From Costus lasius (taxonomy: Eukaryota > Streptophyta > Magnoliopsida > Zingiberales > Costaceae): 64,000 nucleotides of DNA. The stretch's first letter is position 1; each line of letters starts with the position of its first letter. Below the pieces are notes generated by a model. The model was not told the DNA's origin, did not search any database, and worked only from the letters and a program-made list of their open reading frames with translations. Shown one piece after another: positions 1 through 11,706 of this stretch. The position numbers were made by a program, and so were the translations under genes. The stretch is from NCBI GenBank assembly GCA_027563935.2, contig CM050453.2, forward strand, positions 66,944,018 to 67,008,017. The letters are read 5' to 3'.

Positions 1-3000
1 CATTCAAGCTAAAAACATAGCCTGATTGCGATCGGAAATCATCCTGGTCAGATTGGAACGAAGCGTCAGTATATCCTTCAATACTGAGTTCTTCCTGACC
101 TCCATATATCAAGAACATATATTTGGTCCTCCGAAGATATTTCAAAATGTTCTTGACCGCAATCCAGTGTGCCTTCCCTGGATTACTTTGGAATCGACTG
201 GTCACGCTTAACCCGTAAGCGACGTCTGGGCGAGTACACAACATGGCATACATAATGGACCCAATAGCCGAAGCATAAGGCGTATTGTCCATTTCATCTT
301 TCTCAGTCTGTGTTTGTGGACATTGACTCTTAGAAAGATTCAGACCATGTCTGACTGGAAGATATCCTCTTTTAGAATTTTCTAAATGGAATCTCTCCAG
401 GACTTTATCGATGTAAGTACTCTGGCACAGCCCAAGAAGCCTCTTAGATCTATCTCTGTAGATCTTCACACCTAATACATAGGCTGCTTCTCCTAAATCT
501 TTCATCTGGAAACATTTTCGTAACCATGCCTTGACGGCATGCAGTTCAGGAATATCGTTTCCAATGATTAAGATATCATCGACGTAGAGGACTAGGAAAG
601 TAATCACGCTCCCACTAAACCTCTTATATACACACGGGTCATCTTCATTCTTGATGAAACCAAATTCACAGATTGATTCATCAAAATGAATATTCCAGCT
701 TCTTGATGCTTGTTTAAGTCCATAAATGGACTTCTTTAATTTGCATATTCTATGACGATCTGATGGATTGGTGAAACCTTCAGGTTGTGTCATATACACA
801 TCCTCTTCTAATTTTCCATTAAGGAAAGCGGTCTTCACATCCATTTGCCAGATCTCATAATCATAATATGCCGCTATCGCAAGAATAATCCGAATAGACT
901 TGAACATAGCTATAGGAGAGAAAGTTTCATCATAATCTATCCCGTAGATTTGTTTGAAACCTTTCGCAACTAGCCTGCCTTTATAGGTAACCACGTTACC
1001 ATCCATGTCAATCTTCTTCTTGAAGATCCACTTACAGCCTATAGGGATTACTCCCGGAGGCGGATCAACCAAATCCCAAACTTGGTTATCTGACATAGAG
1101 TCCATCTCGGCTCGCATAGCTTCAAGCCATCTCGCTGATTCCGGTCCACTGACCGCATCCGCATAAGTGAGGGGTTCATCATCAATGATGTAAACTCCGT
1201 CATAGCATTCAGGCTGTCGACGGATCCTTCCCGATCTACGTGGTTCCCGTGATATCTGAGCCTCAGGTTGTTCAGTAACCTGATCTACTGGCTCAGGCTC
1301 ATCCAACTGTGCTTGACTACTTTGTCCTTCTTCTGGATTCTCATCCAGCTTTATTTCTCTCCCACTGGCCTCTTGCAGAAGAAATTCCTTCTCAAGAAAA
1401 ATAGCCGTTCGAGCAACAAATACTTTGTTCTCTTTGGGATCGTAGAAATTATAACCCTTAGTTTCCTTAGGGTAACCGACAAAGATACATTTCTCAGATC
1501 TGCTCTCTAGTTTCCCAGAGGTGAGCTTTTTGACATAAGCCTCGCAACCCCAGATCTTAATAAATGTCAAGCTCGGCTGTTTCCCATACCATAACTCATA
1601 TGGAGTCTTTGAAACTGCCTTGGATGGCACTCGATTTAGTACCTTTGCAGCTGTTTCTAGTGCAAATCCCCAAAAGGAGTAAGGTAGAGTAGCCTGACTC
1701 ATCATAGAACGAACCATATCCAGTAAAGTTCTATTTCTCCTCTCGGACACACCATTCCATTGCGGTGTTCCTGGCGGAGTGAGCTGTGAGATAATCCCAC
1801 ATTCCTTCAGATAGTCAGTAAACTCATGACTCAAGTATTCTCCACCTCGATCTGAACGAAGTGCCTTGATATTTCGGCCTAGCTGATTTTGTACTTCATT
1901 CTTGAACTCTTTGAACTTGTCAAAAGATTCACTCTTATGTCTCATTAGATAGACATAACCATACCTACTGAAATCATCAGTAAAGGTAATGAAGTATGAA
2001 TAGCCACCTCTGGCATGTTTACTAAATAGCCCACACACATCACTGTGAATGAGGTCATGTAAACCTGAAACCCTTTGACCTTTATTAGAAAAAGGAGACT
2101 TCGTCATTTTACCCATTAAACAAGCTTTGCATGTATCAAGCTCCTCATAGGAGAATGATCCCAGCAGTCCATGGTCATGCAACCGCTTAATGCGCTTCTT
2201 GTTAATATGGCCTAAACGACTATGCCATAACAAGGTGCTGTCATCAGCATACTTGGCTTTCTTAATATCAATCTGCTGTATAGAACATTCCATGTCCAAC
2301 ATGAATAACCCATTGTTAATTGACCCGGTAGCATAAACAATATTATCAAAAGAAATATAACACTTTGAAATTTTGCATTCAAAGGAAAACCCTTTCCTGA
2401 CAAGAGCAGGAATAGAGATAATATTCTTAGTTATGCTCGGTACAAAATAACAATTGTCCAGTTCTAATACAAAACCAGATGGTAAAGAGATGTGATATTC
2501 TCCTACAGCAACAGCAGCAACCCGTGCCCCGTTTCCTACTCGTAGGTCCACCTCATGCTGTCCCACCTGTCTTCTTCTCTTGAGTTCCTGTACATTTGAA
2601 CAAATGTGAACTCCACATGCAGTGTCCAACACCCATGAAATAGAAGAAGAAGATACCATGACTTCAGTCACGTAAATACCTGAGCCAGAAGCGAAAGTCT
2701 TGCTTCCCTTCTTATCTCCTTGGAGCGCTTTACAGTCCTTTTTCCAGTGACCCAACTGGCCACAATGGAAACATCTATATTCCTTTGACCGCTTAATCTT
2801 TTGCTTTAGAGCCTTGTTGTAGCTCTTGATAGGGGCTTTGCCCTTCTTCCCCTTCTTCTTGTTCCTAGAAGGAACCATTAGGACAGAGGATGAAGGCTTT
2901 CCCTTCTCAAGAGTCTGCTCTGTAGTAAGGAGCATGTTCAGTAACTCCGCCGGCGTACAGTCGATCTTGTTCATATTAAAATTAATGATGAATGGATCGA

Positions 3001-3493
3001 AAGAGGCCGGGAGAGACTGCAGGATGATGTCTACAACAAGCTCCTGATTGATGGTGTGTCCCAGTTTCTCTAGAGTCTCTTTGTACCCAATCATCTTGAG
3101 CACGTGAGCTCCCACTGGACTCCCTTCAGTCAGTTTGCTCTGAAAGAAAAGTTTCGTCAAGTTATAGCGTTCAGTCCTTGCCTGTGCAGCATACAGCATC
3201 TTGAGGTTTGCTATAATTTCTATAGCAGATAAATCCTCATGCTGACGCTGCAGCTGTGGCGTCATAGACGCTAGCATAAGGCAAGCGACATCAATGCTAT
3301 CATTGACATGCTTCTCATAAGCTTCCCGAACCGCCCTTGCGGCGTTCGCAGCGGGTTGAGGCGGTATAGCCGTCTCGAGGACATACAGCTTCCTCTCAGC
3401 CTTAAGAACAATCTTAAGGTGTCCGTACCAGTCTGAGAAGTTTGGCCCAGCAAACTTCTCCCTTTCCAGTAGGGATCGCACATTGAAATTTGT
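1..3493 (-). CDS. Copia A1 Gag-Pol polyprotein, partial at left edge, start codon lost
   Basis: Gag packages element RNA; PR, INT, RT and RH process, integrate and copy it. I read the frame from 3493 to 1 and met no stop, about 1164 codons, so this is the best-kept copia frame here. The Gag start equivalent to 44925-44927 in A3 is ACA at 3491-3493 instead of ATG, and a TAG lies eight codons upstream. The first in-frame ATG downstream is at 3275-3277, after about 70 codons of Gag. Visible motifs: zinc knuckle CX2CX4HX4C at 2732-2773, protease DTACG at 2612-2626, integrase zinc and D/D/E core about 2250-1750, RT YVDD at 575-586, start of RNase H near 60. The C-terminal RNase H is off-window. 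Whether a non-ATG start is used is unknown. Confidence 0.88.
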
Positions 3494-5269
3494 GGTGTTC
3501 GTTGCTGCAGGAATCTACAACAATGCAAGAACAGCAAGGTCAGTATCAATGTTAGAATCATTTCAGGACTTAAGAATGATTCTTTTCTCACTATTTTATC
3601 TGGCTGAAAAATCCAGCAAAACAGCCCGAAAGAGTAAAACTCTTTTAGTGAGATGGGATCCAGATTTCATACTTGGTCTCCGCGTCCCGCTCAGGCGAGA
3701 TAAGATGCACAGAGAGTACAAGCACTAATCTCTGGTAGGCAATCCCTGCCAATCGCCAACCCGTGCGATTCCCCTTCATCTGGGCAATCCAGCAGACTGT
3801 GCCAACTGAGTTGGTACAACACAGTCTCTGATCCCACAGATGGCTGCCTCCATATAGCTATCATATGCTCAACATGTAGCCTACATGGTCAAGCTGACCC
3901 GACCTACTCCCTGGACCACCACGTGCTATGCTGAGCAACGAGAAGCGATAAATCCCTTCTCTGTAACACGCAGGTGTAATCACACACCGTCTGAAGATAG
4001 ATGGGCGTGCCCACTGAGTGGGTACAACACGGCCCCAACGATAGTCAGAACAGTGAGGTTTCGCGTCAGAAGGCTTATCGTGCTTGATATTTAACGTTGG
4101 ATTTTAACGGTCCTTTTATCTTCTTACTATCATGCAAATCCTATGGTGATAGCAGAAGAATAGCTCATGCAGTTACTAAATTACTTAAACAGTAAATTAA
4201 AAGCATGATGATCTTATGTGGTAAAAGCCCATTAAGCCTAAGTAAGACCTTAATTAACTTAAGTCTTCACTTGAGCTCTTCATGGGTCTTTAACATTTCA
4301 TCTGGCCCAACCCGGGCCCAAGCGCCCACTACAACTCAGATGCGCCCACCAGGTAAAATGCGCCTATCCTAGAGTCGAACCCTAGACCTCCCACTGGTGA
4401 AGCCACTTGCTACATGCGCCTCTGCCATGTGTGCTCTGTGCTCATGTCTGATTAAATTACAATTTAATCTATCTAGACATGATTGACACGCAGGTCAATT
4501 ACACTTTATAAATTAATTAAAAATGTGATGCGCAGATCACAATAAATAATTTATAATATCAATCCAGGCACGCAGGCCCCAGCACAGCACACATTAAATT
4601 TGGGCAGCCCACATAAGATGAAATAAACACTCATCATGTTATACAAACATCAAGTGATCCAATCAAGAAAATAAAATTTTTGAAAATCCCATTGGCTTCA
4701 TTTTATTTCCTTATGTGCCCTACTACCTTACAACGGTCCATTAATAGGGATCCACTCATCAGACCTAGTCAGACCCACTGCCCTTGCATGCACCAAGTCA
4801 TAACCGACTTGAGTCGACCTCATGGTCAACAATGCATGAGTTAAGGGCTGAACGTCCCTCATGAGTTCTTGCAAGCGGGTGTGACCCCGGGCCTTAATCA
4901 TGAGCGTTCATTGGTTGTCTCAATCAGACATCTCTACACGCCTTTCTGCAGTCGACCTATAGCCACCTCATGCTTGCGCATAGGTGCCATCTGGTCGACC
5001 CATCTAGGCTGTCAGATGGTCTGATCAGACTGTTGGGTCTATACTGGACGATGAGTTCAACCCTAATAACCCGTCTAAGGTTTTTAAAGCAGGCGCTTAT
5101 AGATCTAGTCGATGCGCGCAAGATAAGTTTTGTTTTGACAAAAATCTCTAACATGCGCTAACAAGTAAACATCATGCATGTAGTATTTTCGCATGATGAT
5201 AACCTTAGATCTATTCATAAGCGCAAACAAGGATCACAACAAGCAATCATATGATTCATACATGAACTC
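3494..5269 (-). other. 5' leader of copia A1 (non-coding)
   Basis: About 1.8 kb between the PBS and Gag. It aligns along most of its length with the leader of A3 (44928-46755), with several indels. Short ORFs occur on both strands but are not shared as proteins. I see no other gene. Confidence 0.75.
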
Positions 5270-5282
5270 GCCTCTGATACCA
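5270..5282 (-). other. Primer-binding site of A1 (initiator-Met tRNA type)
   Basis: On the minus strand this reads TGGTATCAGAGGC, complementary to the 3' end of plant initiator-Met tRNA. It sits 2 nt inside the LTR end at 5285, the usual spacing. Confidence 0.88.
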
Positions 5283-5284
5283 AT

Positions 5285-6973
5285 TGAAAGTTACTAAAGG
5301 GGGGGGGGGGGGCGAAACCCTAATAGGCGCATATCATAACTTGCAACAAGAGGAAATTAGGGTTTCTAAGATCGCATGGATGAATATATGATCAACTTTA
5401 ATAACATGTATAGATCGAGAAGGGGATCATACCAATGCCATTTCTTGGATGGCGACTTGGAATCAAAAGAAGCGTGTGCTTCTTCTCCAAAGGCACCGCA
5501 CACAAGGTGATAGATCGCTTCCTCCTTGTTGTTCCTTATGCTAGTAAGGATCTCCAAGTCTCCTGATCGCTGAAGGGAATGAGATTACGAGATAAGTTCT
5601 CTCCTTGGCCGAATACCTCTCTCCACACTCGTCTTTTTTGAGTCACACGAGAGCAAGAGAGAAAGAGGGGCGAGAATAGGGGCGATCCCTCGAACGTGAG
5701 GCGTGCTACCTATTTTGGAAAGCATGACTTCCAAAAATAGTAAACCCTCACACGTTCAAGTGTTCACGCTTAGTGAACAAATCGCAATGTTCTCCCCTTT
5801 GAACCATGCGCTCACTTGATGAGCCGGTTCAATTACATTTGGTTCAAAGACCAAATCAAACCAAGCATTGGTCTAGATCATATTAAACCATAAGGTTCAA
5901 GATCTAACCATTCATCTCTTGATGCTCTTGATCTCACCGATCTAGCATCAATTCTCTCGATCGAAGCTTACCGATCTCAAGCCCTAATCAATCAAACATG
6001 ATCAGACCAGATCTCACTTACAATCAGAGTTTAAATCCCTTTAAACTGAACCAAAACAATTCAGTCCACACGATCTGACTTAAGTAAGCCATATCATCAA
6101 ATTGTGCGACCCTAAGGGTTTCCTTTAAATGTCGGTAACGATAACTTACGTTATCACGAACAGAGAGGGGTATCTAGCAACACATCACTATCTCCCGATA
6201 TAAAGGAAAGAGTCTTCCAAGACTACACCCAAACCACAGCACAATTGTGAACCCAAGTCACTTGACATATGTGTTTCCTTTGCCACTGGATGTTCTTATT
6301 GGACAAGCGTGTCAAGCCTGTAATTCCAATATGATGAGAATGATTAGATCAGATGAACATAGTCATCTGGGTATGGCCATACACTTTCTCAACCATCTCA
6401 TCCAGGGGGCCCCTTCAGAACATCACACTCCAAACAAGGAGACGGCAATCCTATATCTATCACTAGTGCCCTAACATGACTCATGCTCATTATCCAAGAT
6501 AGTCTATAACCATTATGTTTCAAATGATATTGAACTACCTCAAAACAATGCCAATCATCATTTAGAAACAGAAGTGATCTCAAGTCAGAGGAAATATGCC
6601 ACTTGCTCGCATATAAGGATTATTCACATTGTGACAAGCAATTGAACATCCTAAGTAGGGTCTGCCCAGTACATCCAATGTACCCATGAGTCTACATCTT
6701 ATTCCATGCTCGAAGCATCCTATAAGATTAGAACACATATTAGTCTCAATCATATCAAGGCTGCCTCATGTTCACCAAGATATCTCGACTAAGGACAATA
6801 CTGCATGTCAGCCAAGCTAAACACCATTGAGACATTATTCAGAAGTATACATATTGCAGCAGATAATGTAACAACCTGAATAACAACCATTGCCTTTATA
6901 AACATAGAGTTTATACATGATACTGAAATAATCCCAAGGCCTCAAACATTAGCCTTAAGGGCATACCCCAACA
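5285..6973 (-). repeat. 5' LTR of copia A1
   Basis: 1689 bp. On the minus strand it begins TGTTGGGGTATGCCC (6973) and ends TTTCA (5285). The body matches the LTRs of A2-A5, SL1 and SL2. A run of 14 G (plus strand) lies about 15 bp from the PBS-side end. It carries the family-wide palindrome GTATGGCCATAC at 6371-6382. Confidence 0.92.
6197..6205 (-). promoter_or_regulatory. Candidate TATA element in family A LTR
   Basis: The minus strand reads CTTTATATC about 770 bp into the LTR. It follows the short inverted repeat AGTCTT-GG-AAGACT and is kept, with small changes, in A2-A5, SL1 and SL2. It could be the U3 promoter, but no transcription start can be read from sequence, so this is tentative. 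Confidence 0.3.
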
Positions 6974-7877
6974 AGTTCATCACTACCAATGTCAGAGGAA
7001 CGAACCTACAGGGTCGCACAACTTGAAACTCGGGTTCTCGTATTGATCGAGTTATTTGATAACTCGGATTTATTTAGGAGAATCCATCAGCGCCATTGTG
7101 CCTGATGAGATGGAAGGGACTTATTGGAGCTAACTTCATTTTTGAGCCAGATGGGCCTAATGGGCCCAATAGGTCATGTAGGCCAGTTGGGGCATGACAA
7201 TAAGTTGCCTGGCCTAATAGACATCATGGTAAATTAAATACTGCATTTAATTCTAGGAATTAATTCTGTAATTAATTCTGAGTTTAATGATGAATTTAAT
7301 TATGAATTTAATTCTGAATTTGAAGAGTCACATCATTAATGATCATTATGAGACTTTATTTCAAGGTTTTAATGAGTCATTATGAGACTTTAATTCAGAG
7401 TTTAATTCTATCATTAGTTCTGAATTTAATTCTACAAGTAATGATAAATTTATTATAGAGATTAATTTTGAATTTAATTCAGAATGCGAAGGGTTGCTAT
7501 GATTTCTATAAAAGGAGGAGAGAAGTTTAGAGTTGGCGCCTATTCAATTGGGAAGAGATTTTTCTCCTTGGCGCCTACTCCCTTCTCCCCTCTCCTCTTG
7601 GCATTCGCAAAGGTTGGACCTTGGCGAAATTTCCATCACCTCTCCTTGGCGTCTTCTCTTAGAGGGTGAAAAAAGTTCTTGAGGACTCCCTGAGGCGTGG
7701 ATCTTGTTCCCGAGGCTAGCACTGGGCATGGAAGAAGAGATATCGAGCGTCGGCTGTGTGCGAGACTGCAGAGGGCAAACATTTGGGTGCCTGCATCACA
7801 TCCTTCCCATCGCTTCACGGTATCATCTCCTACTCACCGTGTCAATTCCTTCGCATGACTCGATCTTCTGGGTTTTT
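6974..7877 (+). repeat. 3' part of the 5' LTR of copia B1
   Basis: Aligns with the B3 LTR from about 22755 onward: the shared 'cctacagggtcgcac' block, and the 'gaggctagcactgggc' block near 7711. It ends abruptly at GGGTTTTT (7877) without the final 97 or so bases and without the PBS. The middle is AT-rich and differs from B3. Confidence 0.8.
7244..7482 (+). repeat. AT-rich imperfect repeat in B1 LTR
   Basis: Many degenerate copies of a unit close to GAATTTAATTCT, with two longer copies of ATTATGAGACTTTA. B3 lacks this block and has a different palindromic array in the same part of the LTR. Confidence 0.65.
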
Positions 7878-8353
7878 ATGCTTTGATTGTATGCTCACAT
7901 GCCATCTAAAATTTTTCAAAAATTTGCATATGTGCATGGTTTTTCTAAGTAGGAAAAATTGTAAGTTTTTCGTTCCTAACCTCTATTCGATCTCTTTGGT
8001 TTTCTTGTTTTCTTCACATGGTGGGATAGACCCATATGTGAGAGAATTAATTTCTCCCCACGCATGTAGGATGGACCTACTGTGTGGGACTTATCACGAT
8101 TATGGGGCATATGATTGTCCTAATCTTGGCAGGTTAATGATTGCAAGGGTAGGCGGCAAGCGTGCTTGGAGCATGCATGCGCCATTTGTAGACTCCCGAG
8201 AGAAAAGAAAAATCTTAGATTTGTGAATGGACATTGAGGTTGAAAAAGATGTTTTCTAAGAAGCTAAAATAGAAGTTTTATGTTTTCATCAACCATGATG
8301 GCGCAAGTAAGAGCTTGGCCGAACCGTAGGGTTCGTGAGCTATCCCTCTTGGC
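7878..8353 (+). other. 5' leader of B1, first segment
   Basis: Non-coding. It matches the B3 leader from about 23987 ('atgctcacatgcc'), after a deletion that removed the LTR end and PBS. A 156-codon plus ORF across 7756-8226 spans LTR and leader and has no counterpart in B3, so I do not call it a gene. Confidence 0.7.
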
Positions 8354-8358
8354 ACTAG
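8354..8358. repeat. Target-site duplication of G1, left copy (ACTAG)
   Basis: ACTAG directly before the G1 terminus TG; repeated at 19766-19770. Confidence 0.95.
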
Positions 8359-11300
8359 TGTAACATCCCACATTCTTAACCCCAAACAAATGGCACATTT
8401 CATAAAAGAAACAGGATGTTTCGTATAAGATCGATCATATGCTAGGTAAAACCGAGTTCAAGAAAAAAACACGATCTGAAAATTTCCAAAAAAAAAACCC
8501 ATACATAAATATCCACAAAACCCAATTATCATAAATCACATAAGGGTACCTGCCACCACGCAATCCTTGCACTAGACATATGCAAGGCAACAGTTATATC
8601 AAATCCGATTCAAATTCATAAAATCCATAAAGGTACCTGCCACCAGGCAATACTTGCACTAGACATATGCAAGTTACAGGGTATATCAAAACCGATTTCA
8701 CAGAATATACAACAAGCCGAAATTCAAAACAAAATCACAAAATCGATTTTATAAACTCATACCAAACACCGAAACCAGGCTGAAGCCCGCGGTGACACAA
8801 AAATCAAACTCATTTAATTGCCACAATTAGGCAACACAAATTCACATAGTTCACATGGTTCACATCACATGGTTCACATAGTTCATAAAATTCATATTCG
8901 GCCACAGCCGGCCTCAAATTAATTAAGCATAAACATAGGGCCACAACCGGCATTATAAGCATAAATCACAACATCAATATCATGCTAACTGCGCCCCTGC
9001 TCTATACCTGAAAATAATGAGGGGTGAGCTACACAGCCCAGTGAGTGGATAGTCTAAATCGACCATCCATAACATACACTCAAAAATATAGGCAGATTAT
9101 TTTAAAAATCTTTAGCAAGAACATTATGTCAACATATAACAAAATCAAGAAATAGAAATCATATAGACAGTCAGATGTACACACTAGCATATAACAAACT
9201 CAGGGTACTAGAGTTATACTCTAAACCAACTAAACACATATATTCTAAACCAACTAAACACATATAACTTAGGTTCACAAACTCAGGTTCTAGAGTTATA
9301 CTCTAAACCACTAAACACACCAACACATAATCAACCTAGTTGTCCAGCATATTCAGTAGTGACCAATATGGTCTAACCCGGCTTGGCCAAAGCACTGGGA
9401 GCCGCATGCAACACATAAACATGGATAGTGAGTAGAATCAAGAGGTGGCCCCCGCCAGGTCACGACGTGGCACTTTGGTCCCTCACCCCATAACACATCA
9501 GAGTGACGACATCAAGAGGTGGCCCCTGTCTGATCAAGACATGGCACTTTGCGTCTTATATCACCCCATCACATAAAGAGTAATGACATCAAGAGGTGGC
9601 CCCTGTCTGATCAAGACATGGCACTTTGGGTCTTATATTACCCCATCACAAAAAGAGTAGTGACATCAAGAGGTGGCCCCTGTCTGACCAAGACATGGCA
9701 CTTTGGGTCAAAACCCGTTCTCCCAAAAGGTTCCTACTGGACAACAGACACATCTTAATTCATATTTCACATAGGTGAACATATTTCACAAAGGTGGACT
9801 CCTAAGTGTCAACTAGACTCTAGGATAGTCATCACAAAAATCATATCGGGCAGGCTGAACATCAACCCCCATCACAATAATCATAATAGGCAGGCTGAAC
9901 ATCAACCTCCTCACATATCACAATACAGGGCTGAAATTCAAACCCTTAACATAACACATAAGGACTATCCCCTTGAGTTCATAGTTACACCTAGCCTTAG
10001 TCCTAACCATCACATAATCACATAATTTTCCAAATTCACATAACCCATAATTTTCCAAATTCACAAAACCCATCACATAACACTTATTGTTCAAAATCAC
10101 ATAGTCACACATATTGTTCAAAATCATATAACATAACACATAATATTTTCACCGAATATTGTGTAGTCCTTAAATTTCAGGCTGGTCAGTTCAGTGTAAT
10201 TTTGCTAAATTATCACCCAATGTTTTCAAACATAATTACATGATCTTAATTAAATAAACATGAGTTTTACAACATAACATTATTGGCAATTTATCAAGCA
10301 TCCATAAAATTCGACATATAACATTTATCATGCGCCCCAAAATCAATATAAAATTAAAGCATAATTGCTTTACAAATCACACATGTAACCCACGGTTTCA
10401 AACATAATATCAATTTAAAAATACACCTTAGTTAACAAGAATTTCATACTTAAGATCAATGATTTAATGCTTCCTAAACTCCACACAATAATTACCCTAA
10501 ATTCGGTTTTCATGGAGATATGCCTTAAATTCGGTTTTCATGGAAAATACCCTAAACTAACTTTTCATGGAGAAATATCAAGATTTAATTCACATGGAAA
10601 CATGTTAACCACAATATCAAATTTCGGTTTAACTACAATTAACAAGGTTTCGGCTACAAAAATCATTGGTTTAATATTGCCAAAATTCTCTATAAAATAT
10701 CTAATTAACAAGAAATTCATGCTCAATGTTCGATGATTTAATGCTACCAAAATACCTTAAATTTCATACAAATTTTCGGTTAAACAATCATCAAATTAAT
10801 TCGGTTTTTACAATAGTTTTCGAGATTGTTTCGTTTCTCATAGTCAACACCAACATTCGGTTTTCATAGCAATTTTTTTTTTTTTTCCAAGAATTCGATT
10901 TTAAACATGGTAATTTTCCCAAGAATCCAATTGCATCATATAATACAATCACAACCAATCTAATAGATCAAACAAGACCTTCCACTCACCTTGAACCGAG
11001 AATACTATGGTGAAAAATCCTCCACAAAATCGCCTAAAGCCTTTAAGTCGCCTAAGGAATCTCCAAGAATTCACCAAGGAAGTTCCACCTCAAAGAATTT
11101 CGTCAAAAGGAAGAAGAAAATCGCCTCCAAGCTTCCAAGAATCGCCTTCTTCTTTCAAGCCGTCGCCTAGGGTTCTTCCAAGCTAGAATTTCGCCAAAAA
11201 CTCTTACCCTAAGCGCAAATCCCACTTAAACTTTGGATTTTAAAATTTTAAACCCATTAACCCATTAATTCAAATAGGGTTTAATTTATTTAGCTAATAA

Positions 11301-11677
11301 ATTTGAATTTCAAATCCAATTAGCGCCAACCCAATATCTCATAATTAACCAATTAATTTAATTAACTTAACCAATAACCATTCACTTAAACAAAATCCAT
11401 TAAGGATTTTAATTAACATCCAATAAGGATTTAATTAACCAATAAGCCCAATTAATTAACCAATAAGTTCTAATTAATTACTTACAATAATTTAACAAGC
11501 AATAAACCAGTTAATTAACAACAAAATCTCTAGTTAATTAACTATAATTATTAACTAAAAATCTCTAATTAATTTATCATAAATTAACTATCAATACTCA
11601 GGAATAATAACTCAGTCCATAATTTTATTTAAATCAAAAATAATGCTTACCAGGACTTAAGATCCTTGGATCTTACA
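8359..11677 (-). repeat. 3' LTR of gypsy G1
   Basis: 3319 bp, TGTAAGATCC...ATGTTACA when read on the minus strand. It contains a 77-bp tandem array (9437-9709) and a run of short CACATAA-rich repeats (about 10005-10140). It has short ORFs on both strands that are not genes. Confidence 0.95.
9437..9709. repeat. Tandem repeat, 77-bp unit, in G1 3' LTR
   Basis: Starts ATCAAGAGGTGGCCC at 9437, 9511, 9588 and 9665: units of 74, 77 and 77 bp plus a 45-bp partial. G2's LTR holds only about two related units. Confidence 0.9.
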
Positions 11678-11690
11678 TCCCTCCCTCCTT
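11678..11690 (-). other. Polypurine tract of G1
   Basis: Minus strand AAGGAGGGAGGGA directly before the 3' LTR start TGTAAG; it primes plus-strand DNA synthesis. Confidence 0.9.
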
Positions 11691-11706
11691 ATAAAGCTTT
11701 AGTCCT

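Larger units (their letters stand above)
1..6973 (-). mobile_element. Copia LTR retrotransposon A1, 3' end beyond window
   Basis: Read on the minus strand the order is 5' LTR (6973-5285), initiator-Met PBS, about 1.8 kb leader, then a single Gag-Pol frame that runs off the left edge. The 3' LTR is outside the window. The right end lies inside a plus-oriented family B LTR, so A1 inserted into B1. The right flank is AGTTC; the matching left duplication cannot be seen. Domain order (INT before RT) is that of Ty1/copia. Confidence 0.93.

Noticed and set aside
7756..8226. 156-codon plus-strand ORF
   Set aside because: It crosses the B1 LTR/leader deletion joint and is not preserved in B3.
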